In this document: piece by piece, positions 1 to 5,800 of the stretch | Numbering within the stretch: the first letter of the stretch is position 1 | Layout of the letters: each line of letters starts with the position of its first letter | NCBI GenBank assembly: GCA_945874095.1 | Contig: CAMCFM010000279.1 | Coordinates: forward strand, 1-6,334 | Length of the DNA stretch: 6,334 bases | Origin: Candidatus Kuenenia stuttgartensis | Lineage (GTDB): Bacteria > Planctomycetota > Planctomycetia > Isosphaerales > Isosphaeraceae | Direction: 5' to 3' | Notes under the pieces: generated by a model | The model's database searches: none | What the model saw: the letters and a program-made list of their open reading frames with translations, nothing else | What the model was told of the DNA's origin: nothing | Position numbers and translations under genes: made by a program

Positions 1-456
1 AAGCCCGACCATAAAGAGCTTCAAGGCAAAACGGCCATCGCCAATGCCAAAGACGCTTATCGTGTCTACGAAAGACTTTACAAGTCCAACGAATTCGCCC
101 CTCTGGCCGCCGCCGGTGCCCAGGTTCAGCGCCTGCTTTGGGCCTCCACCGGCACCAAAAATCCAGCCTATCCTGACACCCTCTATGTCGATGAGCTGAT
201 CGGCCCAGATACAGTAAACACCGTTCCTCCTGCAACTTACGAGGCTTTCCGTGATCACGGAACGGCTGAGCCAAAGCTGCTCGACGGGCTTGACAAGGCC
301 CTCTCCGACCTCAAGGCTGTAGCTGACGCTGGTGTGAAGCTTTCTGAAGTGACCGACGCTCTGCTTGACGACGGCATCAAGCAATTCGTCAAAGCCTTCG
401 AAAAGCTCATGGCCGGACTCGATCACAAACGAGCTGCATTCGCTGCTGGCGAGTGA
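1..456 (+). CDS. tal: Transaldolase, C-terminal part (5' end outside window)
   Basis: Frame 1 is open from the first base to a TGA at 454-456, giving 151 residues of the C-terminal part of a transaldolase. Transaldolase moves a dihydroxyacetone unit between sugar phosphates in the non-oxidative pentose phosphate pathway, in the cytoplasm. The diagnostic block is at residues about 46-78: QRLLWASTGTKNPAYPDTLY, followed directly by VDELIGPDTVNTVPPAT. This is the conserved phosphate-binding and barrel-closing region of the longer transaldolases seen in actinobacteria, cyanobacteria and planctomycetes. The rest is helical (LDGLDKALSDL, FVKAFEKLMAGL) and matches the usual end of the family. The Schiff-base lysine and the N-terminal half lie left of the window. 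Because the frame stops soon after the helical tail, it is not fused at its C-terminus to a glucose-6-phosphate isomerase, as some relatives are. A strong terminator follows 41 bp later. Confidence 0.95.
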   Translation, partial: KPDHKELQGKTAIANAKDAYRVYERLYKSNEFAPLAAAGAQVQRLLWASTGTKNPAYPDTLYVDELIGPDTVNTVPPATYEAFRDHGTAEPKLLDGLDKALSDLKAVADAGVKLSEVTDALLDDGIKQFVKAFEKLMAGLDHKRAAFAAGE

Positions 457-497
457 CGTAATCGACTTGCTGAAATAGGGTTATGCAATAAAATCCG

Positions 498-531
498 AAA
501 GGACGAGCCGATCAAGGTTCGTCCTTTTTCT
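498..531 (+). terminator. Rho-independent terminator of the transaldolase gene, shared by the convergent hydrolase gene
   Basis: A 12-bp stem pairs 498-509 with 516-527 (one G-U pair at 507/518) around the 6-base loop 510-515. It runs into five T (525-529) and then CTCGTTTT. This is a textbook intrinsic terminator for the + strand. On the minus strand the same hairpin is followed by TTT, CGG and then ATTTTATT, so it probably also works, less strongly, for the opposing hydrolase gene. The hydrolase stop codon (512-514) lies in the loop. Confidence 0.9.
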
Positions 532-1486
532 CGTTTTCATGCGAATGTGAAGCACACTCCGCATGTTCCTCACAGCCCAGAAAATAACCGCCCATCAGCT
601 GAGCCATGGATTCCGGATGTGTGTAATGCGGCTGATGCCCAACCAGTGGGACTAGAAGAGCTTGCGCTTGCGGTAAGCCAACCTGGAGTTCGTCAAAGTA
701 AAGGCGTGGAACGATTCGATCTTCGTTGCCCTGGACCAGCAGGACGGGGGTTTGGATGGTCGGTAGGAGGGGCCGCAAGTCGAGTCGGGACATCATCCCC
801 AGCCGATGTGCCAGCGAGTGGATTGGCGTTTTCGAATTCTGCTCGAGATAGTGTGTCCAACGTTCGTCAATTTCAGGCGGGAAATGGATTTTGTTGTTGT
901 AGGTCAGAATTTGCTGATGCAGAGGGAGCCGGCCAATCTCACCGGGAACCAGTCGCCCGAGTTTTAGCCCGATCTTTTCGGCTGGTGAGAACTTGCGCCG
1001 GGCAAAGCCACCTTGGACAGCCGCTTTGGGGAACCTTCTGGGGTCGCGTGCCAATGCCTTGAAAGTGATGGTAGAGCCAAACGAGGTGCCCACCAGAAAC
1101 GCCCGGCCGATATTCAGGCTGTCCATGACTTCGAACAAATTTTCAACAAGTTGGTCGTGGCCGATTCTCGATAGTCTGGACTGATCGTTTGGCTGATCGC
1201 CTGGATAATCGTATATGATGGTTCGAAACTGTTCCGAAAGCTTGCTCAGAAACAGCGTGAAACCCTCGTAAGTAGAGGCTACACCAGGGCTAACAATCAA
1301 AGCTGGCCCCTCGCCGAGAATGCGGCAAGTGGTGCGATAATGACTGGTTTGAATCACCCTGACTTCGGCTCTGCTGTTGTAATCAGAGACGGCTTTGAGC
1401 AGGCTTGCAGGCGTGGGGCAAGGCGGCCTTTGGACGGAGTTTTCCTGAGCTGATTCGGCGAGTGTCTGGTCGGGCGATTCGGTCAT
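512..1486 (-). CDS. Alpha/beta hydrolase fold protein
   Basis: A 324-residue cytoplasmic alpha/beta hydrolase; the substrate cannot be read from sequence. The nucleophile elbow is GTSFGS with Ser135, the acid is probably Asp256 in QGNEDRIVP, and the catalytic base is probably His284 in LVGHQPHYTHPE, so the triad is complete and in order. The strand before the oxyanion loop reads ALIVSPGVAST, an SPG variant of the usual HG motif. A cap region of about 80 residues (roughly 155-235) separates Ser from the Asp strand, as in lyase-, esterase- and epoxide-hydrolase-like members. The frame could open at TTG 1504 or GTG 1501. I chose ATG 1486 because GTGGAG sits 9 bases before it, covering those upstream codons. 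The C-terminal tail is unusual: CEEHAECASHSH (about 305-316), then acidic and basic residues. No signal peptide is visible. The gene starts just after the ferredoxin terminator and converges on transaldolase. Confidence 0.88.
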   Translation of the reverse strand: MTESPDQTLAESAQENSVQRPPCPTPASLLKAVSDYNSRAEVRVIQTSHYRTTCRILGEGPALIVSPGVASTYEGFTLFLSKLSEQFRTIIYDYPGDQPNDQSRLSRIGHDQLVENLFEVMDSLNIGRAFLVGTSFGSTITFKALARDPRRFPKAAVQGGFARRKFSPAEKIGLKLGRLVPGEIGRLPLHQQILTYNNKIHFPPEIDERWTHYLEQNSKTPIHSLAHRLGMMSRLDLRPLLPTIQTPVLLVQGNEDRIVPRLYFDELQVGLPQAQALLVPLVGHQPHYTHPESMAQLMGGYFLGCEEHAECASHSHENEKKDEP

Positions 1487-1507
1487 TTTTTGGTGCTCCA
1501 CCAATAG

Positions 1508-1542
1508 AAAAATGGCCAGACGTCAGCGACGAATGGCCATTT
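1508..1542 (-). terminator. Rho-independent terminator of the ferredoxin gene
   Basis: On the minus strand, 1542-1534 pairs perfectly with 1518-1510 (9 bp, arms AAATGGCCA / TGGCCATTT). An inner 4-bp stem (1531-1528 with 1524-1521) closes a 3-base loop across a 2x2 internal loop. The stem ends in an unbroken run of five T on the minus strand (1512-1508). It lies 34 bp after the ferredoxin stop. It also lies only a few bases before the Shine-Dalgarno of the downstream hydrolase gene, so that gene needs either read-through or a promoter that places this hairpin at or near its 5' end. Confidence 0.82.
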
Positions 1543-1576
1543 GAATGTTACGCTCGACTCAAGCAACAGGGAAGTA

Positions 1577-1888
1577 TCAACCTGCAGCTTTAGTACAGGA
1601 TTCGCCTTCAAGCGCATCCTTCTTTTCGTTCAGAGTGGCGAGCACACCGGGTTGCCCAACAGTCATTTCACTGTTGAGTTCGGTGAAATCTTTCCATTCG
1701 TCGGGCAGATTGTCTGTATGGAAGATGGCAGCGACCGGGCATTCCGGAACGCAGGCTTCGCAGTCAATGCATTCATCAGGATTGATGAAGAGCATCTGCG
1801 GACCTTCATAGAAACAGTCAACAGGACAAACCACAACGCAATCTGTGTACTTGCAATCAAAGCAAGGCTCGGCGACGACGTGAGCCAT
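1577..1888 (-). CDS. fdxA: Seven-iron ferredoxin (3Fe-4S / 4Fe-4S), FdxA type
   Basis: A 103-residue cytoplasmic electron carrier. The cysteine layout matches the Azotobacter vinelandii ferredoxin I pattern as I know it. Cys9, Cys17 and Cys50 are expected to bind the 3Fe-4S cluster. Cys21, Cys40, Cys43 and Cys46 are expected to bind the 4Fe-4S cluster. The spare Cys12 and Cys25 sit at the family positions. Signature stretches are CKYTDCVVVCPVDCFYEGP and PDECIDCEACVPECP. The C-terminal half (LPDEWKDFTELNSEM...NEKKDAL) is the usual FdxA extension and is near full length; it carries an additional Cys98 near the end. The start ATG at 1888 follows GGAG by 8 bases. An ATG seven bases upstream is out of frame and lies between the Shine-Dalgarno and the start. 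The gene stands alone between two larger gaps with its own terminator, so its redox partner is not shown by context. Confidence 0.95.
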   Translation of the reverse strand: MAHVVAEPCFDCKYTDCVVVCPVDCFYEGPQMLFINPDECIDCEACVPECPVAAIFHTDNLPDEWKDFTELNSEMTVGQPGVLATLNEKKDALEGESCTKAAG

Positions 1889-1941
1889 TCACCATGCTCC
1901 TATGACAATGCTTAATTGATGAGTGATGACCATATTCGTTA

Positions 1942-1984
1942 TTGGTCTTCGACCAACAATACAGTCTACCTTGAGAATATGCAA
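1942..1984 (-). promoter_or_regulatory. Possible ferredoxin promoter with an adjoining inverted repeat
   Basis: On the minus strand, TTGCAT (1984-1979) and TATTGT (1961-1956) are separated by 17 bases and could serve as -35 and -10 boxes; both match the sigma-70 consensus only partly. The -10 box abuts a perfect inverted repeat, TTGGTC-GAA-GACCAA (1956-1942), whose arms extend with one mismatch to about 1938-1960. The repeat would cover the transcription start and could be an operator or a 5' hairpin in the roughly 60-base leader. The inverted repeat is plain in the sequence; the promoter boxes are a guess. Confidence 0.3.
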
Positions 1985-2065
1985 CACGCAGTCTGGGTCA
2001 AGCAGGCGATTTCGGTATTCAAGCGGATTTCCGGAATAATTCGATCACCTGCCAGACCGCTCAAA

Positions 2066-2647
2066 TCACTTCCGCTTGACGGAAACGATGTTCACATTGT
2101 CAGCCGGAACGTCGGCATGAAAGCCGCGTGTACCGGTCTTGACTTTGGCAATCACGTCCACAACTTCCATCCCTGAAACGACTTTGCCAAACGCAGCGTA
2201 ACCGGCGTTGCCTGGTGAAGCGTTCAGGAAGTCGTTGTCCTTCAGGTTGATGAAGAACTGGGCGGTGGCGGAATCAGGCACATTGGTGCGGGCCATGGCT
2301 AAAGTCCCACGAACGTTCTTGATGCCACTGGTTGCGGCTTCGTTCTTGATCGGGGCATTGGGCTTCTTTTCTTTCATGGCACCGTCCATACCGCCGCCCT
2401 GAACCATGAAGCCATCAATGACGCGGTGGAAGATCAAGCCGTCATAGTAATTGGAATCGACATACTTCAGGAAGTTGGCAGCGCTGATCGGAGATTTGTC
2501 CTGAAACAGCTCCACTTCAATTTTGCCCTTGCTGGTTTCAATAACTACGATTGGATTGGCAGCTTCAGCAGTACTCATGGCGGTCAATAGTCCTCCAAGA
2601 ACAAGACAGGACCACCAGAACCTAGGGGCCGTGCGGCGTCGAAACAT
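2066..2647 (-). CDS. Exported cyclophilin-type peptidyl-prolyl cis-trans isomerase (PpiA-like)
   Basis: A 193-residue cyclophilin that catalyses cis-trans isomerisation of X-Pro bonds and helps fold exported proteins. An N-terminal signal peptide has a basic start (MFRRR), a hydrophobic core near 10-23 and a likely cleavage after AEA (about residue 29), so it should act outside the cytoplasmic membrane. The cyclophilin core follows: FHRVIDGFMVQGG (catalytic Arg75, with Phe80 and Gln83), then RGTLAMAR and DSATAQFFINLKDNDFLN, then YAAFGKV. As in E. coli PpiA, Phe140 sits where eukaryotic cyclophilins carry the tryptophan linked to cyclosporin binding. A longer frame opens at GTG 2656, but the GAGGAG at 2661-2656 overlaps that codon and lies 8 bases before ATG 2647, so I chose the ATG. 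No clear intrinsic terminator follows. The gap to the EF-hand gene upstream is 147 bp. Confidence 0.93.
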   Translation of the reverse strand: MFRRRTAPRFWWSCLVLGGLLTAMSTAEAANPIVVIETSKGKIEVELFQDKSPISAANFLKYVDSNYYDGLIFHRVIDGFMVQGGGMDGAMKEKKPNAPIKNEAATSGIKNVRGTLAMARTNVPDSATAQFFINLKDNDFLNASPGNAGYAAFGKVVSGMEVVDVIAKVKTGTRGFHADVPADNVNIVSVKRK

Positions 2648-2700
2648 CCCGATCACTCCTCGCGTGAGCCTCAGTTAGAACACAGGTGGAAACGACACAG

Positions 2701-2722
2701 CTTGACCCAAATCCGGATCAAG
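2701..2722. repeat. Imperfect inverted repeat upstream of the isomerase gene
   Basis: CTTGACCC (2701-2708) and GGATCAAG (2715-2722) pair at seven of eight positions around a 6-base spacer. It lies about 54 bp upstream of the isomerase start codon, with no T run on either strand. It could be a regulator-binding site or a leader hairpin; nothing in the sequence decides which. Confidence 0.25.
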
Positions 2723-2775
2723 CCGTGCACATGCTTTAAATCGTACAATCGAACCACCGGATGTGTCTAGCCGAA

Positions 2776-2794
2776 TTGGTCCGATCATGACCAA
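2776..2794 (-). terminator. Hairpin directly after the EF-hand gene stop, weak terminator candidate
   Basis: TTGGTC (2794-2789 on the minus strand) pairs perfectly with GACCAA (2781-2776) around a 7-base loop, beginning at the base after the TAA stop of the EF-hand gene. The following minus-strand bases are TTCGGC, without a real T run, so intrinsic termination here is doubtful. It may instead mark the transcript end or protect the 3' end. Confidence 0.35.
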
Positions 2795-3571
2795 TTATTC
2801 AGCCTTTTTCTTCGATTTCTCGGCGGCCCTTTTCATCGCATTGACCGCATTCTTCTGCTCAGCCTTTGATAGAGAGCCATCGCCGTCCTTGTCCATCCGC
2901 TTGAACATTCCTTCTGCACCCGCCCATTCCTGGCGACTGATTTTCCCGTCGGAATCCTTGTCCATCTGCTTCAAACGACTCTCCGGATCATTCCCAGGCC
3001 CAGCGTTTGCGGAAATGGACTTCGATGAGACCATGGCCTGAAGCTCAACAGGGCCAATCTTGCCATCTTGATTCAGGTCCAACCGATCAAAAAACGGCGG
3101 GGCCCCGTTCGGGAATTCATCCTTGCTGATAAATCCATCGCCATTTTTATCGAGCCGTTTCAGCCGTTCCGCATTCATCATCGGGCCTGATTCCGACGGC
3201 TGACCCTGGCGAGCACCGGCTGCAAAAATTTTCTGAAGCTTTGCGCCTGATGCCTGTAACTCGCCTCTGCTAAGAGCTTTGTCGCCATTCTCGTCCATCA
3301 GTTTCAGAAGCTGGTCAAATTCCTTGCGGGCGGATTCTGGAACCTCCGACCGCTGAAGGGTCTCATCCTTATTCGCGTCCAGATCTACAATGATCTTCTG
3401 AAATGCTTTTGCATCCGGCTCCTGAGCCTTAACCTTGCCAGTCGCCTTCGCCTTAACCTTTTCTTTTGCGGTTTCAGCCGTTTTTTTTGCAGGCTCCTGC
3501 TGGGCGAGCACCGGCACAACGGCCATCATCAAAAAAGCAGAAAGCTTTATAGGCCAATGAGAAGTGAGCAT
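2795..3571 (-). CDS. Secreted protein with six EF-hand calcium-binding loops
   Basis: A 258-residue exported protein made almost entirely of EF-hand motifs. A signal peptide (residues 1-23, core near 10-22, cleavage after VLA) is followed by a Lys/Ala-rich linker (about 28-50). Six 12-residue loops begin at Asp65, Asp93, Asp141, Asp165, Asp204 and Asp227, and each ends in Glu at position 12. They read DANKDETLQRSE, DENGDKALSRGE, DKNGDGFISKDE, DLNQDGKIGPVE, DKDSDGKISRQE and DKDGDGSLSKAE. Loops 1 and 2 lack the usual Gly at position 6 and may bind calcium less well; loops 3-6 look intact. They fall into three pairs. The function beyond probable Ca2+ binding is unknown; such proteins are frequent in planctomycetes. 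The ATG at 3571 has only a weak upstream GAGG. A run of eight A on the coding strand lies at the signal-peptide/linker junction. The gene is divergent from floA. Confidence 0.9.
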   Translation of the reverse strand: MLTSHWPIKLSAFLMMAVVPVLAQQEPAKKTAETAKEKVKAKATGKVKAQEPDAKAFQKIIVDLDANKDETLQRSEVPESARKEFDQLLKLMDENGDKALSRGELQASGAKLQKIFAAGARQGQPSESGPMMNAERLKRLDKNGDGFISKDEFPNGAPPFFDRLDLNQDGKIGPVELQAMVSSKSISANAGPGNDPESRLKQMDKDSDGKISRQEWAGAEGMFKRMDKDGDGSLSKAEQKNAVNAMKRAAEKSKKKAE

Positions 3572-3672
3572 TTTTGAGAGGCCTCGACTTGGGCAATGAA
3601 GCGTGTTCTTTGTGTTCTAAACAGATGTTTTCCGCATGATCCATCTGATTCAACACCAGAGATTTGGAAAAG

Positions 3673-3704
3673 TTTCGGATCATCTTCAAAATCCGATCCT
3701 GAAA
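3673..3704. repeat. Inverted repeat in the divergent EF-hand/floA intergenic region
   Basis: TTTCGGATC (3673-3681) pairs with GATCCTGAAA (3695-3704) in nine base pairs with one bulged T, around a 13-base spacer. It lies about 100 bp upstream of the EF-hand start and 160 bp upstream of floA, where a shared regulator could act on both. No T run follows on either strand, so it is unlikely to be a terminator. Confidence 0.35.
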
Positions 3705-3730
3705 ATTGCGAACGGTTTTTTCGGAATCCG

Positions 3731-3760
3731 TTGTGATCGAACCCCCAACCTGATTAAAAT
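3731..3760 (+). promoter_or_regulatory. Possible sigma-70-like promoter for floA
   Basis: TTGTGA (3731-3736) and TAAAAT (3755-3760) are 18 bases apart and match the -35 and -10 consensus at about four and five of six positions. Transcription would begin near 3767, leaving a leader of about 100 bases that contains the small ORF at 3782-3850. This is a by-eye match only. Confidence 0.35.
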
Positions 3761-3781
3761 GAGTACAACAAGGTGATACGA

Positions 3782-3850
3782 ATGATCTCAGTTCAATCTG
3801 ACGTGCCACTAAACAACACAGATGTTACATTTCCGAGCACTCAAATCTAA
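3782..3850 (+). CDS. Candidate 22-codon leader ORF upstream of floA
   Basis: An ATG at 3782 opens a 22-residue frame (MISVQSDVPLNNTDVTFPST, then QI) ending at TAA 3848-3850. It is preceded by AAGGTG (3770-3775) at a 6-base spacing, a good Shine-Dalgarno. The same octamer, AAGGTGAT, recurs at 3850-3857 as the floA ribosome-binding site, so the small ORF's stop overlaps the first base of it and floA begins 15 bases after the stop. The arrangement would allow translational coupling or leader-peptide control of floA. The peptide has no membrane segment, no cysteine and no run of regulatory codons, and I do not recognise it. It could equally be chance. Confidence 0.3.
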   Translation: MISVQSDVPLNNTDVTFPSTQI

Positions 3851-3865
3851 AGGTGATTTCATAAA

Positions 3866-4969
3866 ATGGCTGCCTTGATACCGCTGGACACCGCTGCGAT
3901 TCTTGCTCAAGCACCCGCCAACGATGCCTCTACCTGGACCGTTGTGGTGATCTTTCTGATCGTCGCTATTGGCTTTATCGCCCTTTTTCTGTTCGTCTTC
4001 CTGATCAAATATTTTAACCTTTACGTTCAGTCGGTCATGACCGGCGCCAGCGTCCGATTGACTGACCTGATCGGCATGACCTTTCGACGAGTGAACCCAA
4101 ACATCATCGTCAGATCCAAAATTATGGCCGTTCAGGCGGGCCTCACAGATAAAGAAGGCATCACCACACGTGCCCTCGAAGCCCATTATCTGGCCGGCGG
4201 AAATGTGCCCAACGTTGTGCGAGCTCTGATCGCCGCCAACCGGGCCGATATCCCCCTATCATATAAGAGAGCCGCAGCCATCGACCTGGCCGGCCGAAAC
4301 GTGCTTGAAGCGATTCAGACCAGCGTGAATCCCAAAGTGATCGACTGCCCGGATCCCGCCAAGGGCCGCCAGACGGTCGACGCCGTGGCTAAAGATGGTA
4401 TCCAACTCAAAGCCAAGGCACGTGTTACAGTACGTACGAATATCGACCGGCTGGTGGGTGGTGCTACAGAAGAAACCATCATCGCGCGGGTTGGTGAAGG
4501 AATTGTGACCACCATTGGTTCCGCCGATTCGCATAAGAACGTGCTGGAGAATCCCGACCTGATCTCCAAACGAGTGCTTGAAAAAGGCCTCGATGCTGGG
4601 ACTGCGTTTGAGATTCTTTCGATTGACATCGCCGATATCGATGTCGGTGACAATATCGGAGCCAACCTTCAAGCCAGTCAGGCAGAAGCCGACATGCGTG
4701 TGGCTCGTGCCAAAGCCGAAGAACGACGCGCTTTTGCTGTCGCTCAGGAGCAGGAAATGGTCGCTCTGGTTCAGCAGAATCGGGCGAAACTGGTCGAGGC
4801 TGAAAGTCAGATCCCCATGGCCATTGCCGATGCCCTTCGCAGTGGCAAAATTGGGATCATGGATTTTTACAACCTACGTAACCTCCAGGCTGATACAGAG
4901 ATGCGTGCCGCCATTGCCGGTGGGGGTGGCCCAAGCCAGGCCAGAACACCTGCCAGCGGTCAACCCTGA
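3866..4969 (+). CDS. floA: Flotillin-like protein FloA (SPFH family)
   Basis: A 367-residue FloA, the bacterial flotillin that assembles into membrane foci, organises functional membrane microdomains and affects membrane fluidity and the stability of signalling and secretion proteins. One membrane segment lies at about 24-48, followed by the FloA core: NPNIIVRSKIMAVQAGL, LEAHYLAGGNVPNVVRALIA, AAAIDLAGRNVLEA, then KAKARVTVRTNIDRLVGG and ETIIARVGEGIVTTIGS. The Ala/Glu-rich coiled region (about 271-312, ending in AESQIP) and the closing GIMDFYNLRNLQADTEMR are typical. Against B. subtilis FloA as I remember it (about 331 residues), this protein has a longer N-terminus, a Gly/Pro-rich tail and an insertion of about seven residues near 161-170 (CPDPAKGRQT). 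The ATG follows AAGGTGAT by 8 bases. No NfeD-type gene adjoins it; upstream is the divergent EF-hand gene, and downstream, in the same direction, is an uncharacterised membrane-anchored protein. Confidence 0.97.
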   Translation: MAALIPLDTAAILAQAPANDASTWTVVVIFLIVAIGFIALFLFVFLIKYFNLYVQSVMTGASVRLTDLIGMTFRRVNPNIIVRSKIMAVQAGLTDKEGITTRALEAHYLAGGNVPNVVRALIAANRADIPLSYKRAAAIDLAGRNVLEAIQTSVNPKVIDCPDPAKGRQTVDAVAKDGIQLKAKARVTVRTNIDRLVGGATEETIIARVGEGIVTTIGSADSHKNVLENPDLISKRVLEKGLDAGTAFEILSIDIADIDVGDNIGANLQASQAEADMRVARAKAEERRAFAVAQEQEMVALVQQNRAKLVEAESQIPMAIADALRSGKIGIMDFYNLRNLQADTEMRAAIAGGGGPSQARTPASGQP

Positions 4970-5029
4970 GTTTTGTGATTGACGTAAACTCTAACAGTCT
5001 TAGCGGTTTCGTAGAAAAAGGGGTGAGCG

Positions 5030-5704
5030 ATGGACATTGACGATATCATCAAAAATCTTGCCCCTTTTGCGTTTGTGATTGTCTGGGTAATCTCAGCCGT
5101 TTTTAATCGGGGTCAGAGTGCAGTGGCTTCGAAGACATCGTCGCCAATTTTCACACCGCCCCGGTCCCAGGGGATGAATTCCAGGAACAACTTGGATTCT
5201 GATTCAATGCCTTCTGAGCAAAGGCCCTCGAAGGTGGACTGGGATGACCTGGTTTTTGAACCGCAGGGCCGAGCCTCAAAACCTGCCCCACCGACCCAGA
5301 ATCAGGTCCTTGCCGTTTTGAAGGCCGATTTGCAAGCGAAAGCCAAAGCTCGTGCTGAGGCGAAAGCGAAGGCTCAATATGAAGCGGAATCGAAGTCGAG
5401 GTTTGTGGAGTCGGCTGAGTCAAAAGCCCGCCAGGTTTTTCCAGACTTCGCTCAAGGCCAGAGCACAGCACCACCTCCGCAAGCCAATCTGGCGAATCTC
5501 GTTCCAGAACACTTTGCCGAAGTGCATCTAGATCATGCATTAAATACTCCGAAGTTCGGGAGCCCGCTTCAGCCGGTCTCTAAACCTTCGCCCATGAATG
5601 ACTTGGTGACCCGGCTCAGGCAGCCACAGGCCGCTCGCGATGCCATGATTTTTTCGATCATCATGGGCGAACCGAGAAGTAAAACGCCACGGCCATTGGG
5701 ATAA
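5030..5704 (+). CDS. Uncharacterised membrane-anchored Ala/Lys-rich protein downstream of floA
   Basis: A 224-residue protein that I do not recognise by family. It begins with a short acidic stretch (MDIDDIIKN) and one membrane segment at about 10-25 (LAPFAFVIVWVISAVF), ending in Asn-Arg. A long polar, Pro/Ser-rich region follows, probably disordered and cytoplasmic. A charged Ala/Lys/Arg helix lies at about 92-136 (ADLQAKAKARAEAKAKAQ...), possibly a coiled coil, then a second Pro/Gln-rich linker. It ends in LVTRLRQPQAARDAMIFSII-MGEPRS (about 192-217), which resembles short C-terminal tails I recall from planctomycete proteins ending in a single helix and a G-x-P turn. The ATG has an AAGGGGTGA ribosome-binding site close upstream. 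It lies 60 bp after floA with no hairpin between, so co-transcription is likely. The context suggests a partner or client of FloA at the membrane; this is inference. Confidence 0.8.
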   Translation: MDIDDIIKNLAPFAFVIVWVISAVFNRGQSAVASKTSSPIFTPPRSQGMNSRNNLDSDSMPSEQRPSKVDWDDLVFEPQGRASKPAPPTQNQVLAVLKADLQAKAKARAEAKAKAQYEAESKSRFVESAESKARQVFPDFAQGQSTAPPPQANLANLVPEHFAEVHLDHALNTPKFGSPLQPVSKPSPMNDLVTRLRQPQAARDAMIFSIIMGEPRSKTPRPLG

Positions 5705-5800
5705 AACATCCCGTAGTCAAGATTTCAATTCCCGTAAAAATAGGTAATTTAGTCGTTTCGTTTGGATTAAGCCAAGGCTTGGGCTGATCTGTGTCAAAAT

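Noticed and set aside
547..1062. 171-codon open frame on the + strand
   Set aside because: It lies opposite the well-supported hydrolase gene, has no convincing ribosome-binding site, and its translation shows no recognisable domain.
1502..1504. TTG start at 1504 (or GTG 1501) for the hydrolase
   Set aside because: These codons overlap the ribosome-binding site that is correctly spaced for ATG 1486.
2003..2085. Long-range inverted repeat AAGCGGA ... TCCGCTT after the isomerase stop
   Set aside because: The arms are short, nearly 50 bases apart and not followed by a T run, so it does not qualify as a terminator.
1916..2176. 86-codon + strand frame between ferredoxin and isomerase
   Set aside because: It overlaps the 3' end of the isomerase gene antisense and no domain is visible.
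3474..3809. 111-codon minus-strand frame across the EF-hand/floA intergenic region
   Set aside because: It overlaps the EF-hand start in another frame, crosses the likely regulatory region and has no recognisable features.
4259..4672. Long minus-strand open frames inside floA (also 4315-4665)
   Set aside because: FloA is unmistakable in the other strand; these are antisense shadows with no family features.
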